Source: Vibrio aestuarianus
Lineage (GTDB): Bacteria; Pseudomonadota; Gammaproteobacteria; Enterobacterales; Vibrionaceae
Assembly (NCBI RefSeq): GCF_012395185.1
Contig: NZ_JAAZTU010000021.1
Span: 1 to 64,000 of the forward strand
Reading direction: 5' to 3'
Length of the DNA: 64,000 bases
Shown in pieces: positions 54,349-64,000 of this stretch. The position numbers and the translations under genes were made by a program. Numbering within the stretch: position 1 is the first letter of the stretch; each line of letters starts with the position of its first letter. Below the pieces are notes generated by a model. The model did not search any database. It worked only from the letters and a program-made list of their open reading frames with translations, and was not told the DNA's origin.

Positions 54349-55593
54349 TTAAGCCTGAACGATCGGTTCTCTTTGTACATTATCTTCTTGATGCTCAGCC
54401 ACCCAATACAACCAAATCATCACTAAACATAGCACAAAGCAAACACCGAATAGCCAGTTGGAACTGAGTGACTCAATCACCACACCGCCAATCAAAGGTG
54501 CAATCGCAAAGCCCAATGAATACAATGCCGCCGCGCCGAAATACGACCCACGGAGATGCGCTGGAGCCATACGATCAATTTGTACATTTAGAGTAGGAAA
54601 AGCGATAACCTCTCCCATACTTAAAATAAAACAGGCAATCGCCCAGCCAATAGGCCAATCTGCGGGAGTAAGAAGAAAACCTATCTGCGCCACCGCCATT
54701 AACCCCATACCAATCCGAGTACGTACGAAAAGAGGAATGCTTTCTAGCCACTTAAGCATTGGAAATTGAAAGACGATAATGGTCATGGTATTGACTAATA
54801 CTAGCCCTGCGACAATCTGCGCGGCGTCCGAAACGCTGGTTCGTACGATAACCTGCGGAATTGACGATTCCACCTGCCCGTATACAAACATCATAATAAA
54901 GTTCGCCACCATCAATTTAACAAAGATATTGTCTTTACTGATCACACGTAAAGTAGAAGTAAAATTGGGGAGTGCTGTGCGATCCGGTTGGATATATCGA
55001 CCTTTGCGTTCAATGCCAAATAACAGCCAAAAACCATAAATGAGGTAGGTTCCACCAGCAAAAAAGAACAAACTTTGAGGATGCGTTAAACCTAATGTAA
55101 TACCTAATAACGGCCCAACAGCGCCACCGAGATTTAATAAAAAATAGCGAATATTAAGTGCCAATTCTCTATCTTTTACATTCGATAAGTTGTCACCAAT
55201 AACCGCTTTAGCTGGAGCCTCAATCATCGGGCGCATTAACCCGGTGATAACAATAAGCACATAAAATTGCCAGATTTGGTCTGCGATACCAATTCCGCTG
55301 TAGGCCAATGCCGCAATCCAACTACCAGCAACCATCACCCACTTGCGGCCGAATTTATCGGATAGGTATCCAGAATATAAACCAGTCACAGCCCCAACAA
55401 CGGCTGAAGCGGCCAGCATTCCCCCCACTTCAATCGCTGAAGCACCATAGTCTTGGTAGAGAAACACTATCAAAAATGGCCATGCCATGAAAAAACTGGT
55501 GCGAGCAATCAACGTACCCGTTAGCACCGTCCAAACCGAGAAATTAAACCGCTGTACTCTTTCCCACTGAAATAAGCTGTCCTCTTTACCCAT
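54349..55593 (-). CDS. MFS transporter, MdtH-like
   Basis: The 414-residue protein has about twelve membrane segments and the MFS motif GLYSGYLSDKFGRKWVM between segments 2 and 3. The layout and the segment VIGDNLSNVKDRELALNIRYFLLNLGGAVGPLLG resemble multidrug exporters of the MdtH group. Substrate unknown. Monocistronic. Confidence 0.85.
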   Translation of the reverse strand: MGKEDSLFQWERVQRFNFSVWTVLTGTLIARTSFFMAWPFLIVFLYQDYGASAIEVGGMLAASAVVGAVTGLYSGYLSDKFGRKWVMVAGSWIAALAYSGIGIADQIWQFYVLIVITGLMRPMIEAPAKAVIGDNLSNVKDRELALNIRYFLLNLGGAVGPLLGITLGLTHPQSLFFFAGGTYLIYGFWLLFGIERKGRYIQPDRTALPNFTSTLRVISKDNIFVKLMVANFIMMFVYGQVESSIPQVIVRTSVSDAAQIVAGLVLVNTMTIIVFQFPMLKWLESIPLFVRTRIGMGLMAVAQIGFLLTPADWPIGWAIACFILSMGEVIAFPTLNVQIDRMAPAHLRGSYFGAAALYSLGFAIAPLIGGVVIESLSSNWLFGVCFVLCLVMIWLYWVAEHQEDNVQREPIVQA

Positions 55594-55787
55594 AATTACT
55601 CCTTCTCATAAGCCAACTCACGCACTACAGGCGCGATCATCATCACATTTTTGTTTTTATGGCTTCAATATATGGAGATAATGTTAAAAAAGATAGCAAT
55701 TTATTATGCAACACAACGAAGATCGCCATGAAGGTAATGATATTTAAAAATTCAATTATTTCTGATAGTTAATTATGCTTAAATTAG

Positions 55788-55821
55788 AAAAAAAGCCGCA
55801 CAACCTTGCAAGTTATGCAGC
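55788..55821 (-). terminator. Terminator of the second MCP gene
   Basis: A 10-base stem with two G-U pairs (55795-55804 / 55812-55821) and a 7-base loop, followed leftward by seven T, 25 bases past the stop. Confidence 0.85.
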
Positions 55822-55845
55822 TTAAAGCTTAAATTATCAGAAGAT

Positions 55846-57474
55846 TTATAGCTTAAAGAAAGCCAACTGAGCTTTTTGCTTCTCTGCTAATTGTGATAGC
55901 TCTGAGCTAGCACTGGCACTTTGGCTAATACCTGTGACATTTTGGTTAACAAGCTCAGACATATTCACCACACTGCGGTTAATATCCTGCGTTACTTGAG
56001 ACTGTTCTTCCGCAGCGGTAGCAACTTGCGCGTTAGAATCATTGATATCAGAAACCGACTCAGTAATCCCCACAAGCGCATCATTAGCACGTTGCGTTAA
56101 TTCACTATTACGTGCCAACATATCTATGCTGGTTTGCATGCTGTCATTTGCTAGGATCGACTGACTTTGCAGATCTTCAATAATGACCCTGATCTCTTTG
56201 GTTGAACTTTCCGTCCGTGCAGCAAGCATGCGTACTTCGTCTGCCACTACAGCAAAACCACGGCCAGTCTCGCCAGCGCGAGCCGCTTCAATCGCTGCGT
56301 TAAGTGCTAGCAAATTGGTTTGCTCAGAGACACCACGGATAACTTCAACAACATCATTGATCTGCTCAGATTGCTCTTTCAAACGAAGTACCACACTCGC
56401 CGCATGATTCAATGCATCAGACATTTGTGTGCTCGCTTGAGCACTTTCTACGAATATAGCCAAACCAGATTTTGCCAATTCATCCGCTTCACGTGCAGTT
56501 GAATCAGCCGATGTGGCATTATCACTTACGTTGTTAGCTGTACTAGCCAACTCATTAACCGCTGAAGCAACTTGCTCAATTTCACACAATTCTTGGTTAG
56601 CGTTTGATTCCGCTTGAGTCATCACCGCCGCCAACTCTGTTGATGCCGATGCGACTTCTTCACTAATTCGGTTAAGCTGATCAACTGTTATATGTAATTG
56701 AGAAACGGTAGTGTTTACATCTTTGCCAAGACGCGATATTTCATTTTCACCATCCACATCAGCTCGAATAGTTAAGTTACCTTGTGCTAATTCTCGGATC
56801 ACCATTTGCAATTTTTGAATAGGTGCCACAATCATATTTGATAATATCCACGCCATCATAAGAGAAATCGCCAAAACCGATAACACGGTGATCATTGCGG
56901 TATTCATGACGCGAATATTGTCTTTCTCACTTTGTGCAAGTGATTGAGTGGCTAGCTGATTGACCTTTTGAGACAATGCATTGACGGCACTCACCATCTG
57001 ATTACCGCTTTCACGGTATTGAGTAATAAACGATGTATACTGCCCTTCTTGAACTTGTCCCTTATCACGGTTATTGAAAAGCTCAACCGCTCGATTAGAC
57101 ATCTCTATATAATTCTCAATACGATCACGAACAAAAGAAACATCATTTCGATACATTTCATTTTGCTGCATTTTGGTAAGGCTATATTCGACCTCTTTCA
57201 AGCCACTTTTTAATTCTGATAAGAAACTATCACGACGAGACGAATCGTAAATTGCATATACAGCACTAATACGAAGCGGATAAATAGTGTCGTCAATACT
57301 GGCAAGAGTATCTTTGTATTCAACGAGCAAATCAGTATTGTTTGAAACTTGGTGTTGTTCATTCTGAAGATTGCTTTTGGTTATCCATAAAGCAATAAAA
57401 AGAGCTATCGTTGTAAGCAAAACTGGTAGCAAAACTTGAACACGAATGGACAAGTTTTTCAGTGAAAAGTGCAT
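55846..57474 (-). CDS. Methyl-accepting chemotaxis protein
   Basis: About 542 residues: first membrane segment (about 12-31), helical periplasmic sensor (about 32-187), second membrane segment (about 188-210), HAMP ([29 protein letters not shown]), and a signalling coiled coil with tip [35 protein letters not shown] at 57474 with AGGT 6-7 bases upstream is preferred; an earlier in-frame start would place 19 extra residues before the membrane segment. Ligand unknown. Confidence 0.93.
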   Translation of the reverse strand: MHFSLKNLSIRVQVLLPVLLTTIALFIALWITKSNLQNEQHQVSNNTDLLVEYKDTLASIDDTIYPLRISAVYAIYDSSRRDSFLSELKSGLKEVEYSLTKMQQNEMYRNDVSFVRDRIENYIEMSNRAVELFNNRDKGQVQEGQYTSFITQYRESGNQMVSAVNALSQKVNQLATQSLAQSEKDNIRVMNTAMITVLSVLAISLMMAWILSNMIVAPIQKLQMVIRELAQGNLTIRADVDGENEISRLGKDVNTTVSQLHITVDQLNRISEEVASASTELAAVMTQAESNANQELCEIEQVASAVNELASTANNVSDNATSADSTAREADELAKSGLAIFVESAQASTQMSDALNHAASVVLRLKEQSEQINDVVEVIRGVSEQTNLLALNAAIEAARAGETGRGFAVVADEVRMLAARTESSTKEIRVIIEDLQSQSILANDSMQTSIDMLARNSELTQRANDALVGITESVSDINDSNAQVATAAEEQSQVTQDINRSVVNMSELVNQNVTGISQSASASSELSQLAEKQKAQLAFFKL

Positions 57475-57683
57475 TTTAGAACCTCGATAAAAAATTATTC
57501 GCGTCCATATCATTGGGAACAATCCCAACAATCAAAACAAGGCGACGATTCTAGATCAAGATCACAAAATAGTCTATTGAATAACAGGCTTAAGTTCATA
57601 GTGTTACGCTATAAACAACGCCATAAATATGACTTTTCGACAAGAAAACAGCACAAGTCAAATTATGATAGTTTATGTAAAAA

Positions 57684-57707
57684 TATAGCCACCAAAAGGT
57701 GGCCATA
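57684..57707 (-). terminator. Terminator of the Lon-like gene
   Basis: GCCACC/GGTGGC with an AAAA loop, extended by A/T pairs and followed leftward by five T, about 25 bases after the stop. Confidence 0.8.
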
Positions 57708-57729
57708 TTTTGCTAGTAAATAGGTTGTT

Positions 57730-60093
57730 TTACTTTCTCAACGCATTCAATTTGGCTTGTGCTAATCCAAATATAGTATCTACCGGATAGCTCCCCTCTT
57801 CGGTGGCAATACCTGCGGCTTTACCAGTAAAAAGTTCGATAGCTTCGGTGACATGCTCAATTGCCCAAATGTTGAATTCGCCTTTTTCTACCGCTTTCAC
57901 GACATCCGAACGCAACATCAAGTTATGCATGTTGGAAAGAGGAATAATCACACCTTGCTGGTTGGTGCGTCCTTTAATGGTACATACGTCAAAGAAGCCT
58001 TCTATCTTTTCATTAACGCCGCCAATCGGTTGTGACTCACCAAATTGGTTCATAGAACCAGTAATCGCAATATCTTGTCGATTCGGTTGCTTTGAAAAAG
58101 CAGACACAATGGCACAGAACTCCGCCATACTCGCGCTATCCCCATCAACCCCGCCGTATGACTGCTCAAAGGTAATCGTGGTCGTCAGTGGTACACGCGC
58201 GGTTCGACCAAATACGGAAGAAAGGTAAGCCGACAGAATCATTACTCCTTTGGAGTGGATACTGCCCCCTAAATCGACACTGCGTTCAATATCAATGATC
58301 TCACCATCACCATAAGAGGTGGTTGCGGTAATTCGATTCGGCGCTCCAAACATATGATCACTGGTGCTCAGTACCGATAAAGCGTTCACTTGTCCAATAG
58401 CCATCCCTCCCGTTTGGATGAGAGTCGTACCATTGGCAAAAGTTTCCATCACACTGTCTTGCAAGCGATTAACGCGCATTTCCTGATTTTTTAGTGCTTC
58501 TTCAACGTGGTTTTGACGAATCATATTCGAGTTGGCTTGCTTGGCAACGTAGTTCGACTCACGCAGCAAATTCGCAATGTGAGCGGAATGCAGCGATAAC
58601 TTGCCTTGGTCACCAGTCGTTCGTGAACTGTGTTCGATGATGCGGGCAATCGCTTTGCGGTCGCAGTGCAGCATATTGTTGTCATGCACAATACTCGAAA
58701 TAAAGCGCGCATAGTGAAGTTCACTATCTGGAGTACGAGTCATCTCGTCTTCAAAATCCGCAGTCACTCTGAACAACTCACTGAATTCAGGGTCATAGCG
58801 GGTTAATAATTGATAAGTATTGTAGTCACCAAATAGGATAATTTTTACATTCAATGGGATCGGCTCGGGATCTAGTGACACTGTCCCTGTTAAAGTCACC
58901 TCTTTTTCAAGTGAGGTAAAGCTCAACTGGCGAGAGCGTAACGCACGTTTTAACCCATCCCATACGTATGGCTGCTCAAGCACTTTGACTGCATCCATCA
59001 GCAGTACACCGCCATTGGCTTTATGTAAGCTACCGGCGCGAATCAATGAAAAATCCGTAAACACCGTACCTTTAAACGTTGCCGTCTCAATATAGCCAAA
59101 TAAAGAGTGATAATTTGGATTTTCTTCCACAACGACAGGCAATTTATCGGAAGGCTGACTAACCAAAACGTTGACTTTATAGCGACGAGGTAAACGCTTA
59201 TCCAACGACGCTGTTGCTACTTCACCCTGCTCACTTTCTTCGTCTAAAAAGATATCCGCATTATCGACAATATCTTTTTGCAACTCGGTCAAGTAGTTTT
59301 TGATCTCAGGGTAACCTGAGTAGTCCTGCTTTAACTGTTTAATGAAATGCGTGATCACGCCTAGTGTCACTTCATCATTAAGTTTTTTGATCTTCTCACT
59401 GTATGACTCTTCCCATTCGGTAAGCTGACGAGACATATTGCGCAAGCTAATCTCAAGTTCATCAATGATATGACTAAACTGCTCTTGTTCTTTTTTCGAC
59501 AACGCATCAAATGATTCTTCCGTGTGCATGTCCTCACCATTCATGGCAACAAATTGGTAGTCACCTTGGGTGGTAATGGTCAAACTGATGCCTTTATCTT
59601 TTGCCTCTTTACTGATGCTATCCAATTCACCTTGTTGCTTTTGTACCATCTGGTTTTTTAGCTTATCAGCGCGCGCAAAGTAGATCTCGTTATCAAATGC
59701 TAACGGAATGGCATTGACCAACTTCGTCATGAGCTTTTCTATGTCTTGCTTAAGGCTCACACCAACACCAGAAGGTAATTTCAGCACTTTCGGAGTACGA
59801 ATATCGGCAAAATTAGCGACATAACACCAATCAAACAAGGCATCGGCTTCATGCTGGTGTCGATTTAAATAACGCAAAATCATCGTACGTTTGCCTAATC
59901 CGTTACGACCAATCGCGTAGATGTTGTAACCTTTTTCTTTGATCGACATGGCAAACTCAACCGCTTTTTGTGCGCGTTCTTGCCCCACTATCTCATCGAT
60001 AGGATCCAGTTCTTTGGTTGATTTACAAGGTAGCTTTTCTAACTGTGCAACATGGTAGAGCTGCTCTGCATTCAATCGTTGAATCGCCATCAC
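57730..60093 (-). CDS. Lon-like ATP-dependent protease
   Basis: The 787-residue protein has an AAA-type region (Walker A-like AIGRNGLGKRTMIL near residues 56-69; Walker B region GGVLLMDAVKVLEQ) with a long helical insertion (about 130-265) and a C-terminal Lon S16 protease domain with catalytic serine in GGVDGDSASMAEF and lysine in GGVNEKIEGFF. It resembles E. coli YcbZ and LonB-type proteases but is longer than YcbZ (586). It probably degrades specific or damaged proteins. ATG at 60090 is an alternative start by one codon. Confidence 0.92.
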   Translation of the reverse strand: MMAIQRLNAEQLYHVAQLEKLPCKSTKELDPIDEIVGQERAQKAVEFAMSIKEKGYNIYAIGRNGLGKRTMILRYLNRHQHEADALFDWCYVANFADIRTPKVLKLPSGVGVSLKQDIEKLMTKLVNAIPLAFDNEIYFARADKLKNQMVQKQQGELDSISKEAKDKGISLTITTQGDYQFVAMNGEDMHTEESFDALSKKEQEQFSHIIDELEISLRNMSRQLTEWEESYSEKIKKLNDEVTLGVITHFIKQLKQDYSGYPEIKNYLTELQKDIVDNADIFLDEESEQGEVATASLDKRLPRRYKVNVLVSQPSDKLPVVVEENPNYHSLFGYIETATFKGTVFTDFSLIRAGSLHKANGGVLLMDAVKVLEQPYVWDGLKRALRSRQLSFTSLEKEVTLTGTVSLDPEPIPLNVKIILFGDYNTYQLLTRYDPEFSELFRVTADFEDEMTRTPDSELHYARFISSIVHDNNMLHCDRKAIARIIEHSSRTTGDQGKLSLHSAHIANLLRESNYVAKQANSNMIRQNHVEEALKNQEMRVNRLQDSVMETFANGTTLIQTGGMAIGQVNALSVLSTSDHMFGAPNRITATTSYGDGEIIDIERSVDLGGSIHSKGVMILSAYLSSVFGRTARVPLTTTITFEQSYGGVDGDSASMAEFCAIVSAFSKQPNRQDIAITGSMNQFGESQPIGGVNEKIEGFFDVCTIKGRTNQQGVIIPLSNMHNLMLRSDVVKAVEKGEFNIWAIEHVTEAIELFTGKAAGIATEEGSYPVDTIFGLAQAKLNALRK

Positions 60094-60651
60094 TCCGCTC
60101 CTTAGCTTTTAGATTCTTGTTGTATACCCAAACTATTTGGAGTTGCAGGTAGGCGGCAAGTGAGTGAATCCCCATGAGCATAGATAAACTATGTGATTGG
60201 GGTGAGCAAACGTAGCCAACACCGCTGCACCTTCAAGTAAGAAGGGGATAGTTTGACTTAAGTGTAGAAGCAATTGATATATATTTTAGTGAGTTACGCC
60301 TTATTAGCGTCTGTTTGAACAAATAATAATCAATTATTCATTACTAGAAGCCACAAAAATCACCAAATCTTGAATTTTCAATTGTGCAGCATTCCATTTC
60401 GTCTCCAAGAGAGGAATAAAGCATCACTTGCACTAGGACAATGTCAGAATTTAATCGATTGCGTCATCAATTGTTGATGTATATCAAATTGTCGTAGACA
60501 ATACGCACCCGAGTTTGGAGGGGGAATTGAAGATTTCAACCTCCCCAGCTATTGGTTATAGCTATCAAAACGATAGTTGGAGCCTATTTTCTATTTTTGC
60601 AACGCACTGCTACTGTAGGCGCATGCTAAATACCACGTTTTTAAGGGAAAG
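60094..60651. other. Intergenic region between the Lon-like gene and zwf
   Basis: Contains a complete ERIC element (60123-60250), then A/T-rich sequence and the zwf promoter region. Near zwf, a hairpin with a TTGAA/TTCAA core (about 60520-60545) and a CTATC/GATAG hairpin (about 60562-60577) may form in the zwf leader; neither has a T run. No gene is seen. Confidence 0.5.
60123..60250. repeat. Complete ERIC (IRU) element
   Basis: The 128-base sequence follows the ERIC consensus end to end: TATACCCAAACTATTTGGAG at the left, a central GTGAATCCCCATGAGCATAG then TGATTGGGGTGAGC, and CTTCAAGTAAGAAGGGGATA at the right. It is a long imperfect palindrome. ERIC elements are non-autonomous intergenic repeats of enterobacteria and vibrios. 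Confidence 0.92.
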
Positions 60652-62157
60652 ATGATGGTAATACCTGAAAACAGCAGTATCGTGATTTTTGGTGCTTCAG
60701 GCGACTTAACCTACCGCAAGCTGATCCCCGCTTTATACCATTTGTACGAAAGTAATCAGCTACCAAAATCCTTTACTATCCTGGGCGTTAGCCGAACTGA
60801 ATACAGTGATGAATCATATCGAGAGAAGCTAAAACGCTCTCTTCAGGAAATGGAAAAAACCACCCCAGATGTACTCAATGCTTTTTGTGAGCACTTACAC
60901 TATCAAGCACTCAATACATCCGATGTTGAAGAATATGCCAAACTGGCAACTCGCCTTGATGAGTTAGCAGACCACTATAAGTTTGAACAGCGCAACACGC
61001 TTTTCTACTTGGCTACCCCGCCAAGCCTTTACGGTGTGATCCCAGCCAACCTTGCAGCTCATGGACTTAACAATGAGGCACAAGGCTGGAAGCGTTTGAT
61101 CATCGAAAAACCATTTGGTTATGATCTTGCTTCAGCTAAAAGTCTTGATATCGAAATTCATCGTCATTTTCAAGAACACCAGATTTACCGTATTGACCAC
61201 TACCTCGGCAAAGAAACCGTGCAAAACCTACTGGTTTTCCGCTTTGCTAATGGCATGTTCGAACCGCTGTGGAATCGCAACTTCATTGATTATGTCGAAA
61301 TCACGGGCGCTGAATTTTTGGGCGTAGAAGAACGCGGTGGCTATTATGATGGCTCGGGCGCGGTACGTGATATGTTCCAAAACCATTTATTGCAAGTATT
61401 GGCAATGGTTGGTATGGAACCACCAGCGGCAATTAACGCTGATTCGATTCGTAATGAAGTCAATAAAGTACTGCAAAGCCTACAGCCTCTTTCGGAAGAT
61501 GACCTACGTCACAACCTGGTATTGGGTCAATACACTGAATCAGAAGTACGTGGCAAGTTCCTCCCAAGTTACCGCGATGAACACGGCGTTGCTAGCGACT
61601 CTCGTACGGAAACCTACGTCGGTTTGAAAATGTTCATCAATAACTGGCGTTGGAACGGTGTCCCCTTTTTTGTACGTTCTGGTAAACGCTTACCAACGCG
61701 TGTGACCGAAGTGGTTATTCACTTTAAACGTACGCCACACCCTGTTTTTGGCCAAAATGCCCCAGAGAATAAATTAATTATTCGCATCCAACCCGATGAA
61801 GGCATTCAAATGAGCTTCGGTTTAAAAGAACCAGGTGCAGGCTTTAAAGCTAAAGAAGTGTCGATGAACTTCCATTACACTTCGTTAGAAGAAACCAAAA
61901 TGTTGACCGCTTATGAGCGCTTGCTTTTAGATGCACTTAATGGTGATGCAACCTTGTTTGCACGCACCGATGCTGTAGAAGCATGCTGGAAGTTTGTACA
62001 GCCTATTTTGGACTTCAAGCAAGACCCTCAATCTCTATTTGGTTACGCGTGTGGCACATGGGGGCCGAAAGAGGCCGATGACCTAATACAACGTGATGGC
62101 CGTGCATGGCGTTTTCCCTGTAAGAACCTAACCGATACGGATTACTGCGAACTATGA
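60652..62157 (+). CDS. zwf: Glucose-6-phosphate 1-dehydrogenase
   Basis: The 501-residue enzyme starts the oxidative pentose-phosphate pathway, making 6-phosphogluconolactone and NADPH. The dinucleotide motif is [20 protein letters not shown] and the active-site signature is [13 protein letters not shown], followed by EKPFGYD upstream. Two ATGs are adjacent (60652 and 60655). It is the first of zwf-pgl-gnd: its TGA overlaps the pgl ATG (ATGA), implying translational coupling. Confidence 0.98.
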   Translation: MMVIPENSSIVIFGASGDLTYRKLIPALYHLYESNQLPKSFTILGVSRTEYSDESYREKLKRSLQEMEKTTPDVLNAFCEHLHYQALNTSDVEEYAKLATRLDELADHYKFEQRNTLFYLATPPSLYGVIPANLAAHGLNNEAQGWKRLIIEKPFGYDLASAKSLDIEIHRHFQEHQIYRIDHYLGKETVQNLLVFRFANGMFEPLWNRNFIDYVEITGAEFLGVEERGGYYDGSGAVRDMFQNHLLQVLAMVGMEPPAAINADSIRNEVNKVLQSLQPLSEDDLRHNLVLGQYTESEVRGKFLPSYRDEHGVASDSRTETYVGLKMFINNWRWNGVPFFVRSGKRLPTRVTEVVIHFKRTPHPVFGQNAPENKLIIRIQPDEGIQMSFGLKEPGAGFKAKEVSMNFHYTSLEETKMLTAYERLLLDALNGDATLFARTDAVEACWKFVQPILDFKQDPQSLFGYACGTWGPKEADDLIQRDGRAWRFPCKNLTDTDYCEL

Positions 62158-62870
62158 TTAATCACAAAATTTTCGATACTGCTCAGCAAGTTGTTACTAG
62201 CCTAGCAGACGATCTAAAAGCCTACAGCGAGCAAGGTCGTCCGGTACACATCTCATTGTCGGGTGGCAGCACGCCGAAAATGCTATTCAAGCTTTTAGCA
62301 CAAGCACCATACGCAGAAGGAATTCAGTGGAGCAATCTACATTTTTGGTGGGGTGATGAGCGCTGTGTGGCTGCTGATGATGCTGAAAGTAACTTTGGCG
62401 AGGCAAATTCATTGCTATTTAGCCAAGTGGATATTCCTGCGCAAAACATTCATCGCATCCGCGGGGAAGATGATCCAAGCGTTGAAGCTGAGCGTTTTGC
62501 CAAAGAAATGGCCGATGCCATTCCCACTGAAAATGGCACACCAGTGTTTGACTGGATTTTATTGGGTGTTGGGTCAGACGGTCACACCGCTTCGTTATTT
62601 CCACATGTGACTAACTACCAAGATGAAAATTTGTCTTTAGTCGCAACACATCCAGAATCAGGTCAGCTTCGTGTTTCTAAAACCGCCAAGGTATTAGCAG
62701 CAGCCAAACGTATTAGTTATCTCGTTCTTGGCGCAGGTAAAGCCGAGATCGTTCGTGAAATTCATACCACTCCGGCAGATGAGCTCCCTTATCCTGCAGC
62801 GAAAATTCAGTCAACGACTGGCAAAACAGAGTGGTTTTTAGATTCAGACGCAGCAGCAAAGATTGCGTGA
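62154..62870 (+). CDS. pgl: 6-phosphogluconolactonase
   Basis: The 238-residue DevB/NagB-fold enzyme hydrolyses 6-phosphogluconolactone to 6-phosphogluconate. Motifs are [27 protein letters not shown] and [15 protein letters not shown]. It overlaps zwf by 4 bases and is followed 13 bases later by gnd. Confidence 0.97.
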   Translation: MINHKIFDTAQQVVTSLADDLKAYSEQGRPVHISLSGGSTPKMLFKLLAQAPYAEGIQWSNLHFWWGDERCVAADDAESNFGEANSLLFSQVDIPAQNIHRIRGEDDPSVEAERFAKEMADAIPTENGTPVFDWILLGVGSDGHTASLFPHVTNYQDENLSLVATHPESGQLRVSKTAKVLAAAKRISYLVLGAGKAEIVREIHTTPADELPYPAAKIQSTTGKTEWFLDSDAAAKIA

Positions 62871-62883
62871 AGGAGAGAAGTAA

Positions 62884-64000
62884 ATGAAAGGTGATATCGG
62901 TGTAATCGGTCTAGCAGTCATGGGCCAAAACCTTATCTTAAATATGAACGACCACGGTTTTAAAGTGGTAGCTCATAACCGTACAGCAGCAAAAGTAGAC
63001 GAGTTTTTAGAAGGCCCAGCGAAAGGCACTAACATTGTTGGCGCATACTCGCTTGAAGAGTTGGTCGAAAAACTCGCCACACCACGTAAAGTGATGCTGA
63101 TGGTTCGTGCGGGTGATGTTGTTGATACATTTATCGAAGCATTAGTTCCACTACTAGACAAAGGCGACATCATTATCGATGGTGGTAACACCAACTTCCC
63201 AGACACTAACCGCCGCGTAGCTGCACTACGTGAAAAAGGGATTCACTTTATCGGTACAGGTGTTTCTGGTGGTGAAGAAGGCGCTCGTTTTGGCCCTTCT
63301 ATCATGCCAGGCGGTGCACCAGAAGCTTGGGAAGCAGTTAAGCCAATTTTCCAAGGCATCTCTGCAAAAACCGATGCCGGTGAGCCTTGTTGTGACTGGG
63401 TTGGTAACGATGGCGCGGGTCACTTCGTTAAAATGGTTCATAACGGCATTGAATATGGCGACATGCAACTCATCACCGAGGCATATCAATTCATGAAGGA
63501 TGGCTTAGGCTTGAACCATGATGAGATGCAAAAAGTGTTTGCTGATTGGAACAAAACCGAGCTTGATAGCTACCTAGTGGAAATCACCGCAGACATTCTT
63601 GGCTACAAAGATGAAGATGGTGAAGCGCTGGTTGAGAAAATCCTTGATACTGCGGGCCAAAAAGGCACAGGTAAATGGACTGGTATCAATGCGTTAGATA
63701 TGGGTATCCCACTGACGCTGATCACGGAATCGGTATTCTCTCGCTGCTTATCTGCACTAAAAGATCAACGTGTTGAAGCTGAGCAATTATTTGGTAAAAC
63801 CATTACTCCCGTTGAAGGTGATAAGCAGCAATGGATTGATGCTCTGCGTCAGGCACTGCTTGCTTCTAAAATCATCTCTTATGCGCAAGGCTTTATGCTA
63901 ATGCGCGAAGCCTCTAACGAAAATGGTTGGGATCTTAACTACGGTAACGTAGCCCTAATGTGGCGTGGTGGTTGTATCATCCGCAGTGCGTTCCTTGGCA
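62884..64000 (+). CDS. gnd: 6-phosphogluconate dehydrogenase, decarboxylating (cut by window end)
   Basis: The first 372 residues are present; the family is about 470-480 residues, so roughly the last fifth lies outside. The NADP motif is GVIGLAVMGQNLILNM, and the substrate motif GVSGGEEGARFGPSIMPGG and catalytic region VGNDGAGHFVKMVHNGIEYGDMQ are intact. It makes ribulose-5-phosphate, CO2 and NADPH. AAGGAGAG lies 6-8 bases before the ATG. It is the third gene of zwf-pgl-gnd. Confidence 0.97.
   Translation, partial: MKGDIGVIGLAVMGQNLILNMNDHGFKVVAHNRTAAKVDEFLEGPAKGTNIVGAYSLEELVEKLATPRKVMLMVRAGDVVDTFIEALVPLLDKGDIIIDGGNTNFPDTNRRVAALREKGIHFIGTGVSGGEEGARFGPSIMPGGAPEAWEAVKPIFQGISAKTDAGEPCCDWVGNDGAGHFVKMVHNGIEYGDMQLITEAYQFMKDGLGLNHDEMQKVFADWNKTELDSYLVEITADILGYKDEDGEALVEKILDTAGQKGTGKWTGINALDMGIPLTLITESVFSRCLSALKDQRVEAEQLFGKTITPVEGDKQQWIDALRQALLASKIISYAQGFMLMREASNENGWDLNYGNVALMWRGGCIIRSAFLG

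Noticed and set aside
57803-58228. A 141-codon frame opposite the Lon-like gene
   Set aside because: It is a shadow of the conserved protease domain with no start signals.
1-64000. Search for CRISPR arrays, tRNA/rRNA genes, integron repeats and prophage genes
   Set aside because: No regularly spaced repeats, cloverleaf-type genes, attC-like Vibrio repeats or phage structural genes could be recognised by eye.

Overview
The window is about 64 kb of a Vibrio-type gammaproteobacterial genome, and gene content points to the smaller chromosome (chromosome II). In my recollection of Vibrio cholerae, guaC, norR-hmpA, pepT, nupC, pyrC, malEFG/malK, a VpsT-like regulator, cheV, a 338-residue GGDEF protein, a pirin, a Lon-like protease and zwf-pgl-gnd all lie on chromosome II. 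A sigma-54-driven Qrr quorum-sensing RNA, a MicX-type RNA beside malG, an ERIC element and the families DUF3612, DUF3541 and DUF2850 also fit Vibrio. A LuxI/LuxR acyl-homoserine-lactone pair points to a species other than V. cholerae. I cannot name the species. No tRNA, rRNA, CRISPR array or intact transposon is visible.

Layout. 0-5.5 kb: fasciclin protein, guaC, a REC-CheC/PAS signalling pair, two small membrane proteins and the ribosome-rescue factor arfA. 5.7-10.7 kb: cold-shock gene, yaeQ, and divergent hmp/norR with a sigma-54 promoter and two NorR-type sites, then a small MscS channel. 10.8-24.1 kb: pepT, nupC with an unusual structured leader and a 39-codon upstream ORF, a MOSC/ferredoxin-reductase fusion, pyrC, rlmC, a DUF808 protein, an M14-type peptidase, an AraC/EamA pair and glpR. 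23.4-29.7 kb is the most accessory part: convergent luxR/luxI, a lux box facing both luxI and a probable small RNA, decayed IS66- and IS5-like fragments, a frameshifted esterase-like lipoprotein gene and an outer-membrane barrel gene. 30.2-36.1 kb: the maltose transporter (malEFG divergent from malK) with a MicX-like RNA after malG. 36.2-57.5 kb: a signalling region with a VpsT-like regulator, cheV, two methyl-accepting chemotaxis proteins, three GGDEF proteins, a DUF3612 regulator and the Qrr RNA, mixed with transporters, a pirin, ppnP and a second MscS channel. 57.7-64 kb: a Lon-like protease, an ERIC repeat, and zwf-pgl-gnd, cut by the window end.

How the parts fit. Two quorum-sensing outputs occur in one window: a LuxO/sigma-54-dependent Qrr RNA and a LuxI/LuxR circuit. 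Cyclic-di-GMP makers (three GGDEF proteins) sit near a VpsT-like regulator that could sense the product. Nucleotide and nucleoside metabolism (guaC, nupC, pyrC, ppnP) and sugar use (mal, zwf-pgl-gnd, glpR) make up the metabolic part.

The strongest new lead is the region right of luxI. A symmetrical lux box lies about 42 bases from the expected start of a rightward transcript of about 105 nt that has two stem-loops and a strong intrinsic terminator and no evident ORF. The second lead is the nupC leader, with a closed multi-stem RNA fold followed by an upstream ORF ending 5 nt before nupC. Everything was read by eye; no search or folding program was run.
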